Source of the DNA: Cornus controversa
Taxonomy: Eukaryota > Streptophyta > Magnoliopsida > Cornales > Cornaceae
Length of the DNA: 64,000 nt
Direction: 5' to 3'
NCBI GenBank assembly: GCA_026545225.1
Contig: CM048845.1
Coordinates: forward strand, 91,762,533 to 91,826,532
The translations under genes and the position numbers were made by a program. Numbering within the stretch: position 1 is the first letter of the stretch; every line of letters begins with the position of its first letter. Below the pieces are notes generated by a model. That model made no database searches. It was not told where the DNA came from and saw only the letters and a program-made list of their open reading frames with translations. Shown piece by piece: positions 1 to 9,473 of the stretch.

Positions 1-309
1 ATTAAGATAGGACAAACCCCATTCACCTAGTCTAGTTCAAAAAAGCTCGTACTCATGGAGATTTAGGTTTAGAGCTCGTCCCCATGAGGATTCGGGGTCA
101 GGACTTGTACTCATGAAGGTTCGGGGCAGGTAGGCGAGGCTGCCTATCATGACATAGAGATGCAAGACCTCAGAGCGAAGGTGAAAAGTGTGGCCCATGC
201 CATAAAGGGGGAAATACCCTGCTATAGTGGAGTATCTAGTCCAACAGACCAACCTCCCCTTTACCATTGGACTAATGAATTGTCCTTTACCCAACAAGTT
301 CAAGATTCT

Positions 310-850
310 CACCTTTGAAAACTTTGATGGGACCAAGGACCAACTAAACCATCTAAAGACCTACAAGACTCTGATGTACCTCTAAAGAGTACCAAATGAA
401 ATCATGTGTAGACTCTTTCCCACTACATTGAAAGGTTTTGCCCGAGTATGGTTTAATAGCTTGAAACCTGCATCTACACATTCTTTCAAAGAGTTAAGCT
501 GGTTACTTGTGCGCAATTTCATTGCCTCCCAAAGACACAGGAAGCCTACCATTTAGCTTCTAAACATAAGGCAGACATAGGGAGAATCATTGCGAGACTA
601 TATCAACAGGTTTAGTAGGGAGATGTTGCAAGTCGTGCTTTGGACGACAAGGTAGCAGTTTCCGCATTCATAAGAGGCCTGCTACCCTCAAAATTCTTGT
701 ACTCAAACTCCAAACATCCCACAGAAAGCATATCAGAGCTACTTATAAAGGCCCAGAAATACATGAATGTCGAGGATGCCTTAGATGCGCGGAGGGAAAA
801 AAGAGATGGTGACAGAAAGCCTGCCAAGCAGGCGAAGATCATTCCTTAAA
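310..850 (+). pseudogene. gag fragment of the Ty3/gypsy element
   Basis: Degenerate retrotransposon gag (capsid-like) sequence spread over more than one frame. Recognisable pieces are FENFDG near 315, an RVWFNSLKP-type motif near 445-475, and an in-frame stretch at 640-849 with AFIRGLLPSKF and AQKYMNVEDAL, which are standard for this gag family. Frameshifts and stops separate the pieces. The C-terminal part is lysine-rich and runs into a low-complexity AAG/CTC-rich region (850-1130), with no CCHC knuckle visible. The family assignment is from motif memory and is strong; the exact limits are approximate. Confidence 0.75.
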
Positions 851-1139
851 AACCCAGCCAAGGAGGCCAACTAAAACCGACCCTCAAAAGGCCTTCCTAA
901 AAGCCTTCTTCAAAAGCCTCCCTCAAAGGGCAAAAACAGTCCTCAAAAGTCGGCCAAAGCCTGCCCTTAAAAGTCGGCCAAGGCTGAGCCTTACAGGCTG
1001 GTCCCCATGAGTGTCTGTATACAGTTTTTAATACTCTTTTCAGCTCTACAATCACCACTCTTCAAAGAAAGCAAAATTTGAAAAAGAACAAGCCAAAAAG
1101 ATCAAGTAGAAGAGTTTTTAACCTAAAGGCCGGGTTTTT

Positions 1140-1318
1140 AATCGTGAAGTAACTTAGGCGACCAAACTCCTAGGCAACGAAGAACTGGCTCCTAACTGGG
1201 ATGGCCCTTACAGAGTTATCCAAACTCAACGACAGGGGGCATATTGGTTGGAGACATTGAAAGGGAAGCAGTTGGCTTATCCTTGGAATGTTGAGCATCT
1301 TAGGAAATACTATGAGTA
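1140..1318 (+). pseudogene. pol C-terminus (integrase tail)
   Basis: About 55 codons in one frame ending at the TAA at 1316-1318. They read KLLGNEELAPNWDGPYRV, then a GAYWLE block and PWNVEHLRKYYE. This is the end of the integrase C-terminal region of Ty3/gypsy polyproteins, where the GPYRV...LE.......PWN..HL..YY pattern closes the ORF. The rest of pol is deleted upstream. The stop codon and the repeat array beginning about 180 bp further on mark the pol/3'-untranslated boundary of the element. Confidence 0.8.
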
Positions 1319-1495
1319 AGACTTTTTAAAGTTGCATTTACTTTAATAGTTTCAGCTGAAACTTAGTTTAATGTCGAGCCTTAGGACGATAGTTACAAGA
1401 TTTTTCTCAAATAATTCTTTATTTGTTACTAAAATATTAATAACAGTCCTTTTTGTTTCAAAATATGTTGCTATAACTACAAAAAAGTAATAATA

Positions 1496-2390
1496 AACCC
1501 CAAGGGGGCACACCTCTTTAGAGGGCCTTTAATAAAAAAGGCGTGATGAATTAATTTCAAAAATATTATTAAACAACTCCACAGGAGCACACCTCTTTAG
1601 AGGGCCTTTGAAAAAACAGGTGGGATGAATTAATTATGAGAATATTGTTAATCAACCCCACGAGGACACACCTCTTTAGAGAGTCTTTAATGAAAAATAC
1701 GGGATGAATTAATTCCAAAACATTGTCAATCAACCCCACGGGGGCACATCTCTTTTGAGGGCCTTTAATGAAAAAGGTGGGATGATTTAATTTCAAAAAT
1801 ATTGTTAAACAACCCCATTGGGGCACACCTCTTTAGAGGGCCTTTAATAAAAAATGCGGGATGAATTAATTCTAAAAATATTTTTAATCAACCTCACTGG
1901 GGCACAGCTTTTTAGAGGGTTTTTAATGAAAAAGGCGGAATAAATTAATTTTGAGAACATTGTTAATCAACCCCACAGGGGCACACTTCTTTAGAGGGCC
2001 TTTAATGAAAAAGGCAAGTTGAATTAATTCTTAGAACATTGTTAATCAACCCTACGAGGGCACACTTCTTTAGAGGGTCTTTAATGAAAAAGGCGAGTTG
2101 AATTAATTCCGAGAACATTGTTAATCAACCCTATGGGGGCACACCTCTTTAGAGGGCCTTTAATGAAAAAGGCAGGATGAATTAATTCCGAGAACATTGT
2201 TAAACAACCCCACAGGAGCACACCTCTTTAAATGGCCTTTAATAAAAAAATGCGAGATGAATTAATTCTGAGAATATTGTTAAACAATCCTACAGGGGCA
2301 CACCTCTTTAGAGGGCTTTTAATGAAAAAGGTGGGATAAATTAATTCCGAGAACATTGTTAAACAACCCTACTGGGCACGCATTTTTAAG
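1496..2390 (+). repeat. ~79-bp tandem array, about 12 units
   Basis: Twelve imperfect head-to-tail copies. Each begins near AACCCCAC(G)GGGGCACAC and continues CTCTTTAGAGGGCCTTTAAT, a run of A with GGCGGGATG, then AATTAATTC and an AGAACATTGTT-like end. Unit starts lie near 1496, 1575, 1655, 1732, 1810, 1889, 1968, 2047, 2126, 2205, 2285 and 2363. The array sits just downstream of pol. The same unit, lengthened and in reverse complement, fills 35866-37040 of the minus-strand element, so it belongs to the retrotransposon family and not to the host locus. Confidence 0.9.
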
Positions 2391-2639
2391 AGAAATTTTA
2401 CCAAATGGCAAGGTAAGTGCGTCACATAGTTCTTTTGCAAGGTAATACAATGAAGATTCTCTGTTAAAACATCTTAAACCAGATGACATCTCAATGAGAA
2501 AAAAGATAACTTGTTATTGATAAAGTAGAAGATTACAAGGCCGTAGGCTAAAGACACTACGGAAGAAAAGCATTATAACGCAAGAAAGAAATTCATTTAC
2601 GGACAATGAATATCCATGGCCACAAGACTTCCAGAGGAC

Positions 2640-2990
2640 AAGGGAAGCCATAATTATGTGCCAAAATTTGGCGTGAGTTAGGAAGGACAGAGGTTAACCA
2701 CTTGAAGCAGATCTTTTACAAAGTTTGGGACTGAGAACCGAATGTCACAGGTAAAAGTGCCCTCGTAGAAACATGTTTCCCTCGGAGAAACAGAATAAAC
2801 CATTTCCGCTCTAGTAGGGGCTCTGGCAACGACTTCGTTCTGGAAGGAGTAACGAATGGCTAGTTCTTCTACCTCCGAGGTCGTTATAATAGAAGCAAGG
2901 TCCTGGTACTCAAAATAGTCTGCCATGAAGAGGTAAATGAACTCGAGAGCTTCGTAGAGGGGAGAGTAAGGAGCAAAAAGCTCTGGGTCT
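2640..2990 (-). pseudogene. Antisense ORF between pol and 3' LTR (Transposase_28-like?)
   Basis: On the strand opposite gag-pol, codons are open from about 2985 down to 2678. A Met lies at 2924-2926, but the frame continues upstream of it to a TAG. The protein has YEALEF, MADYFEYQD and, near its end, RFSVPNFVKDLLQVVNLCPS followed by a stop and LTPN. This last block aligns by eye with the FPLH.FYH.VL..I.LAPLQVNPN block of the antisense ORFs in the elements at 37580-46902 and 54198-59468. A TATAAAAG box on the same strand lies at 3107-3114, about 120 bp upstream of the open frame. The resemblance to the plant 'putative gypsy type transposon' family (Transposase_28) is from memory. Confidence 0.55.
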
Positions 2991-3106
2991 AGCTTCTAGA
3001 AATTGTGTTCAATGAAATGAAGGTAACGAGAAAAAGAGAAAATGATAGAATCTTGTATAAAAGGATGATAGTAGGTGGTGTGCCTACAAATGAAGAGTGC
3101 AAGAGA

Positions 3107-3114
3107 CTTTTATA
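3107..3114 (-). promoter_or_regulatory. TATA-like box upstream of the antisense ORF
   Basis: TATAAAAG on the minus strand, inside the retrotransposon and correctly oriented for the antisense ORF that begins near 2985. It is distinct from the LTR promoter, whose TATAAATA lies near 3940 on the plus strand. A candidate only; there is no transcript evidence. Confidence 0.35.
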
Positions 3115-3239
3115 GACATAGGGCAAAGGACAATGACTGTATCCTGACGTTCAGAATATAACGTTCACAAGGCCAACGATCGAGAAATGTCAAAAAAGCA
3201 GACCGATAAAGCAACAGGCTGGGACCATTGCTTAAAAAA

Positions 3240-3640
3240 GGCAAAGTCAGATCCTTCCCTAGAGGCTGGACAAGGCTAGGCCCTAAAGGCCGGACCCTTC
3301 CCTACCCTAGAGGCCAGCCAAGGAGAGGCCCTTCCCTAGAGGGTTGCTAAGGCCAGGCCCTTCCCTAGAATCCAACCAAGGCCGGACCCTTCTTTAAAGG
3401 CCGACCAAGGCCGAGCCCTTCCTTATAGGTTCGCTAAGGCCGGGTCCATCCCTAGAAGCTGGCCAAGGCCGGACCCTTCCCTAGAGGCCTACCAAGGCCA
3501 GGTCCTAGAGGCCTGCCAAGGCCGGACCCCCTAGAGGTTGTCCAAGGTTAGGCCCTAAAGGCCAGCCAAGGCCTGTCTTTAGAAGCCGGCCAGGTCCGGT
3601 CACCAAAGTTGGTTAAGGCTACTAGCCCAGGAGTCGCTAA
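3240..3640 (+). repeat. GC-rich degenerate tandem array (GGCCAAGGCCGG-type)
   Basis: About 400 bp of imperfect 25-35 bp units built from CCAAGGCCGGACCCTTCCC and TAGAGGC. This is conspicuously GC-rich in an AT-rich window. It lies between the antisense ORF and the 3' LTR. A shorter related stretch occurs at 34150-34270 in reverse orientation in the minus-strand element, next to its 3' LTR, so the motif belongs to the element family. Confidence 0.7.
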
Positions 3641-3777
3641 CTAGTTCGGGGTTAAGTCCAGGATCCAAGGTGGCGATTCAACAAAATTTCGTAGGCCAAG
3701 GGTCCGTTTTTAGGCCCAACAGGCTAATCAAAGTGTTACTAAGGTTTGACAGGCAGCCCTCACGAACATGGGGTATC

Positions 3778-4142
3778 TGATGGGGTATTTTATTCTAATT
3801 ATAAGTCGGTGACATGGGCAATTGTGATTTGCATGACGTGGTTGAGAGATAAACTTTGACTAGGACTTTTCTATCTCCAGATAAGTCTGGAAAACTGAAA
3901 AGTCAGTCTCCTACTAAGACACATTTCCATTTGACCGCTATAAATACAGAGACGGTTCATATATCAGGTACGCAATTAATACTATTTGAGTGCTTTTATA
4001 GCTTTAAAAGCCTTTTCGATATCTGACTTGAGTGTCGGAGTGTAATTGTCCAGCACCACACCGATGTCTTTCCGATTACCTTTGTTTTGTCCTTTTACAG
4101 GTTGACGTTTGACCAGATCGAGAGTGGATTTGTGTTTCATCA
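3778..4142 (+). repeat. 3' LTR of the plus-strand Ty3/gypsy element (365 bp)
   Basis: Begins TGATGGGGTATTTTATTC and ends TTTGTGTTTCATCA, giving TG...CA termini. An internal TATAAATA near 3940 is the likely LTR promoter. The LTR aligns along its length with the reverse complement of 33654-34022 and 37045-37304, which fixes both borders. ACTTC (4143-4147) follows and is probably one side of the 5-bp target duplication; the partner is outside the window. Confidence 0.85.
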
Positions 4143-5655
4143 ACTTCAGTTTATTTTTTTAATATTACTTTATTATGTTGATATAAGGTCATTTTAGTCT
4201 TTTGGAACGCATATATCCTAATTTACACATTTTTATAACTTAGGGGGTGTTTTTTAATACATAAGGGGTTATATGGACAATATCGATATTGTAGTGGTCT
4301 TTTTTTGCACTTTACCCATATGTGATTATCTCCAAATGGTATGAATCTTTTAGGATGTAAAACCCAAGAACAAAATCTTACGGGCTCAAACCCCAAGCAA
4401 ACAATATCATACCTCTCGTGAGACGGGTCATTACAATAAGTTTATCATAGGTTTTAAATCATAAAACTCTCCCATATTATCTATATTCATCATATACCCC
4501 CTGCACTAATAAATAAATCTCGAGTCGTTACAATGAGTTAACTATAAGTTTTAAATCATAAAACTCATAAAACCACCTATACTATACAATGAGTTTATCA
4601 TAAGTTTTAAATCATAAACCCCCCTATATTATCTATATTCATCATATATCCCTTGCACTAACAAATAAACCCTAGGGTCTTTACAATTAGTTTACCATAA
4701 GTCTGAAATTATAAAACCCCCTATACTATTCATATTCATCATATACCCTTGCACTAATAAATAAACTCCTGAACTAATAAAATTGATCAAAATTTTTGTT
4801 AAGTCAAATTAAGGAGGTGATAAGTAGAGGGGATTTTATGAATTAACTCCTTTACCACATCTAGAGAAAATTTAAAATGATAATATTGAAAACATGTGAG
4901 ATAATAACATTACTTGTTGGTGGTCATTATTTATAAGAGCTATAATCCAATGAGTTTACCATATCTAGAGAAAATTTAGAAAGATAATATTGAAAAGCTT
5001 GTGAGATAATAACTTTACTTATCTACTTAACTTTGCTCAACTGTCCGTGGTCATAATTTATAAGAGCTATAATCTTTAAGCTCACAAATAAACAGAGCCC
5101 CAAAGAGGTTAAATATATTTGCAAATTATAGATAAGGGGCATCAAATCAAATACAAAATTTACAAAAAAGTTTTGTAAAGTTCTCTATAACGCCAAAATT
5201 CAGTGCATATATGACATGAATCAAATAGAAAATTTATAATTTTGTAGAAAAGTTCTGTGAAGTTTTCCGTAACGCCAAAATAAAATTTAGTTCATACGAG
5301 TCTATGACATGAATCAAATACAAAATTTATTGAAAAGTTTTCCATAACCCAAAATTCAGTACATAGGAGGAGTCTATGACATCAGAAGTCCAATTTTCTA
5401 TATGCAGAGAATATGTGCCACAAAGAAGATTGCTATATTCTAATTGTGTTACCAAAAGCTCTCTCTTAAATCACTATTTAACTTGCAAAAATAATAAAAA
5501 GTACTGATAATAATAATAATAATAACTATTTAACTCTGTGAATTGATGTGGTATCGTCTTTTCTTTTAAAATGAAAATGAATGGTTTGACTCTTTCCAAA
5601 AACATTACGATAGTTATTTTTAGAGAAATCGCTATTTAATCTTTCTATAACAATT
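4143..5655. repeat. Duplicated segment, copy A
   Basis: About 1.5 kb that reappears, diverged but collinear, at 6545-9295 (copy B, minus its insertion). Shared landmarks include the AATATCGATATTGTAGT block near 4280 and 6685, the ATAAGTTTATCATAGG block near 4435 and 6840, and the final TAACTTGCAAAAATAATAAA near 5478 and 9129. Copy A holds extra internal units of a roughly 110-bp AT-rich repeat (4435-4760). It begins at the target site of the LTR element, so its left part was cut off by that insertion. No coding sequence is visible. Confidence 0.85.
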
Positions 5656-6439
5656 CAAGACAACAAGAAAGCAAGAAAACGATAGCAATCATAAGTAGGT
5701 GAATCCACAAAACCACTAGCAGAGGTTGAGGCACCAGCCCCAGCGCCGGAGCTTACAAGCAACTTGTTCCTTCAAGCTTGCTCGTTATTCATTCATTTCA
5801 AACAAACTTCCGTAATTTTTAAGGTCTTGTATTTTTTCTCTCAAGTCCAATATTTATACAACAATTAATATTTTAAATTTTGTTTCTAATCATCAAATCT
5901 ATTCGAAACAAAAATATATAAAAAGATAAAAAAAAATTACCACACAAGTGTAAAAGAAATAACAGTTCTTTTATACAAAAGTAATATTAAATTTTAATTA
6001 TTTTTTTAAAACATATAATGACATAGTTGTCAATTAAAAACATTTTCATACCTCACAATTATTCAAGAAAGTACTCTTGCATTTGATATTTTTTAAGGGA
6101 CAATCACATAATTTTGTTTGTATATTCTACTCATTCCTATTGATTCAAAAATTTCGTACGTTGAGTTATTTGTCAGACATTTTCCTTGAATAACATCAAA
6201 AGATATTATTTTACTTTTTGTCCCTAAATATAATATGTTATTTGACTATAAAGGGATAGTAAAGTGAAAAGAAAAAGGTAAATTTAGTAAATACTAACCT
6301 TAAGAGAATAATATAAATTTTGAATTAACTAAAGATGTCAATAATAATTATGTTAGAGGAGTGTAATTTATTTATTTTTTATTAAAAAGCAAAAATAATA
6401 AATTTTTTTGAAATTTCAAGAAAATAATATTTTAGAAAA
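5656..6439. other. AT-rich spacer between duplicated copies
   Basis: No ORF, RNA gene or transposon end was recognised. A short GC-richer stretch near 5705-5760 could be a gene scrap but cannot be assigned. The rest is AT-rich with runs of A and T. Confidence 0.5.
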
Positions 6440-6722
6440 GGATAAAGTGTAGAAACCTCCCTGACGGTATATCGTTTGTGCACAATGAACCCCCTACTTT
6501 TTAAAATAAGTCTAAAAAACCTCACATGTCCCAAGCGGTCATTTTACTTCAGTTTATTTTTTTTAATATTACTTTATTATATTGATATAAGGTCATTTTA
6601 GTCTTTTTGAACGAACAGATCCTTATTTACACATTTTTATAACTTAGGGGGTGTTTTTTAATACACAGTGGGTTATACGCACAATATCGATATTGTAGTA
6701 ATTTTTTTTTCGCACTTTACCC
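6440..6722. mobile_element. Small TIR element, GGATAAAGTG/CACTTTACCC ends
   Basis: A 283-bp segment bounded by GGATAAAGTG on the left and CACTTTACCC on the right, inverted at 9 of 10 positions. The same terminal motif bounds the structures at 33301-47135 and, more loosely, 47146-47948. The right half of a further copy survives at 4143-4317. No clean target duplication was found, so the superfamily stays open. It lies within duplication copy B and must predate the LTR insertion in copy A. Confidence 0.55.
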
Positions 6723-9295
6723 ATGTGCGATTCTATCTCCAAATGGTATCAATCTTTTACGAGGTAAAATTCAAGAACAAAATCCTGGAAGCTCAATTCC
6801 AAAGCGAACAATATCATATCTCATGAGATAGGTCGTTACAATAAGTTTATCATAGGTTTTAAATAGGGGTGGCAAATTGGGTGTCAACCCGCCAACCCGC
6901 CCATATCCGCCCAGTTAAAAATGGATATGGGTGACTTATTTTCTTATACGGGTCATAAACGGGTTGGATAAATATAAACCAATTAATTAGCGGGTTAGAT
7001 GGGTTGAATATGGGTTGAATATGGGTGCCCAAATTCAACCCATCTTTCACCCATAAAACAAAATGTGAATTAAAGTTTCTCTCTTCTATCCAACCTCTCT
7101 CTCTCTTTGATCTCACTTCTCTCTCTCTCTTTCCTTTCTCTCTCTTCGATCCCACCTCTCTCTCTCTTCCCTTTCTCTCTCTTCGATCCCACCTCTCTCT
7201 CTCTTCCCCTTTCTCTCTCTATACTTGGACAATATATATATATTTTTTGAAAAAGTATTTTAGTAAGAATTCAATTTTTTTAAAAATAATATTTTTTCTT
7301 TTTAGTAATTATTGTCGAATTTTACCATTGTAATTTCTTAATTAAAAATAAGAAGAATATATAATTTAGACACAAACTTTATAGTGCAACAACAATTTTC
7401 ATTGGAGCATTATATATATATATATATATATATATTCATCATTCTTTAGATTTTTTTTATTAATTCCAAAAAAAAAATGACTCATCGAAAGGTCACATAT
7501 TTTATTTTTTCAACGGTATTTTTATTTTTATTGATTAGTTCCAAAAGACCCAGACTCATCCAAAAGTCACATTCTCTCCCCCTATGCACAGAGTTCATTT
7601 TGTATTAAAAAACAAGAATAATTGAATTTTCAAAAGTCACATTTCTCTATCTACAGAGTCCATTTTTGTGTTTGAGTACCTTTCTCAATGTTTTAATTTT
7701 AATTATATTCCATGTGTTTCTGTGATTTGGTAGGTCATTTTTAAAATTGCCCAATTATGAAGATATAATTGAGTTAGTGTTGAATACCTTTTTCAATTGA
7801 AATACTTATTATAATTGTTTGCTTATGTTTTGATTTTTTTAAAGAAAATTTATGCTGACTAAGTTACTCGAGACTCTATACTCTTTTTTCTCTTTTACTA
7901 TAGATTCATAAATGTAATTAAACACTAGATTGCAATTAAATTCTTATATTCTTTTACGCAATCAGCTCTTGGATAAAAAAAATAAAAAAAATTTGCTAAC
8001 ACCCAAAAATAAACAAACCATATAAATAATATCAGTATGATTAGCAAATTATAGTTTTTTTGTTTGATTATAGACCTTGTGCATTCCATTTTTGTGTTTG
8101 ACGCCTACCTACTGTCGTGTCTAGTCGGGTCAAATATGGGTTGACCCGACCCATATTCAACCCGCCCATATTTGACCCGCAACAAACGGGTTGAATATGG
8201 ATCATAACCCATATTCAACCCGCCCATATTTGACCCGGCCCAAACCCGCCCAACCCGCCCAATTTGCCACCCCTAGTTTTAAATCATAAAACTCTCGTAT
8301 ACTATGTAAATTCATCATATACCTCCTGCACTGACAAATAAACCCTTGCTCTTTACAATAAGTTTACCATAAGTTTTAAATTATAAATTATTCATATTCA
8401 TCATATACCTCCTTCACTAATAAATAAATTCCTGAACTAATAAAATTGATCAAAAATTTTGTGAAGTCAAATTAAGGATGCCATATGTACCAGGGATTTT
8501 ATGAATTAACCGCTTTATCATATCTTGATAAAATTTAAAATGATAATATCAAAAGCATGCGAGATAATAACATTACTTGTCGGTGGTCATAATTTATAAG
8601 ACTATAATCCAATGAGTTTATCAAATCTAGAGAAAATTTAAAAAGATAATATCAAAAAAGCACGTGAGATAATAACATTACTTGTCTATTTAACTTCGCT
8701 CAACTGTCGGTGGTCATAGTTTATAGGTGATATAATCTTTAAGCTCACAAATAAACAGAGTCCCAGAGAGGTTAAATATATTTGCAAATTAGAGATAAGG
8801 GGCAGCAAATCAAATACAAAATTTACAAAAAATATCTGTAAAGTTCTCTATAACGCCAAAATTCAGTGCATATATATTAATCTATGACATGAATGAAATA
8901 GAAAATTTATAATTTTGTAGAAAAGTTGTGTGAAGTTTTCCATGACGCCAAAATTTAGTTCATAGGAGGAGTCTACTGCGTGAATCAAATACAAAATTTA
9001 TAGAAAAGTTCTGAAAAGTTTTCCATAACCCAAAAATCAATACATAAGAGGAGTCTATGACATGTCAGAAGTCCAATTTTTTATATGCAGAGAATATGTG
9101 CCACCAAAAGCTCTCTTAAATCACTATTTAACTTGCAAAAATAATAAAAAATACTAATAATAATAATAATAACTATTTAACTCTGTGAATTGGTGTCGTA
9201 TCTTTTCTTTTAAAATGAAAGTGAATGGTTCGACCCTCTTCAAAAATATTATATTGTGAGAGTTATTTTCAGAGAAATGGCTAGCTAATCTTTCT
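6545..9295. repeat. Duplicated segment, copy B (interrupted by hAT element)
   Basis: Collinear with copy A (4143-5655). The extra length is almost entirely the 1412-bp insertion at 6864-8275. Copy B has the uninterrupted sequence TTTTACTTCAGTTT where copy A has the LTR, and copy A has the uninterrupted sequence GGTTTTAAATCATAAAAC where copy B has the hAT element. Each copy is thus the empty site of the other's insertion. Confidence 0.85.
6864..8275. mobile_element. Non-autonomous hAT-type transposon (1412 bp)
   Basis: Perfect 18-bp terminal inverted repeats: TAGGGGTGGCAAATTGGG on the left, its exact reverse complement on the right. Both are flanked by the identical 8-bp duplication GTTTTAAA (6856-6863 and 8276-8283). 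An 8-bp target duplication with a TAGGG-type end is diagnostic of the hAT superfamily. Just inside the ends are several copies of ACCCGCCCATAT and ATGGGTTGAATATGG in both orientations, typical subterminal repeats for transposase binding. The interior has a CT-rich tandem tract (7085-7220), a (TA)n run (7408-7434) and no transposase ORF. The empty site is preserved in copy A near 4445-4453. Confidence 0.9.
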
Positions 9296-9381
9296 ATGAA
9301 CATCCAACTCTTAAATGAACAATTGAGATCTAACCTTACAAAACAAATCCAATAAATAAGAGATGCAATTCAGAACCATAG

Positions 9382-9473
9382 ATATATTTTATACAGATAC
9401 AATAGAATACTTGCACACAGACCATGCATATATTTTATACAGATACAATAGAATACTTGCACACAGACCATGC
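9382..9473. repeat. 46-bp tandem duplication
   Basis: Two adjacent, essentially identical 46-bp units starting ATATATTTTATACAGATAC and ending ACAGACCATGC. Their near identity suggests a recent slippage or duplication event. No gene is nearby. Confidence 0.85.

Larger units (their letters stand above)
1..4142 (+). mobile_element. Decayed Ty3/gypsy (Tat-like) LTR retrotransposon, 3' part
   Basis: Plus-strand remnant that enters the window from the left. In order it holds a gag fragment (about 310-850), the last codons of pol (1140-1318), a 79-bp tandem array (1496-2390), an antisense ORF (about 2640-2990), a GC-rich array (3240-3640) and a 3' LTR (3778-4142). Zinc knuckle, protease, RT, RNase H and nearly all of integrase are missing between 850 and 1140, so it cannot move on its own. 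The pol tail pattern WDGPYRV..GAYWLE...PWNVEHLRKYY is typical of plant Ty3/gypsy elements without a chromodomain (Tat/Athila branch). The long stretch between pol and LTR also fits the Tat lineage. The 5-mer ACTTC follows the LTR and is present at the uninterrupted site in copy B near 6547. Confidence 0.85.

Noticed and set aside
612..842. Minus-strand open frame over the gag fragment
   Set aside because: Shadow of the plus-strand gag sequence, which has recognisable motifs.
1496..2390. CRISPR-like regular repeats
   Set aside because: Repeats are contiguous imperfect tandem units without unique spacers, inside a plant retrotransposon.
2678..2926. Ordinary host gene on the minus strand
   Set aside because: It lies inside a retrotransposon and aligns with the antisense ORFs of the other elements; treated as element-borne.
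7025..7333. 100-codon open frame inside the hAT element
   Set aside because: Encodes CT-repeat low-complexity sequence (SLSLF), not a transposase.
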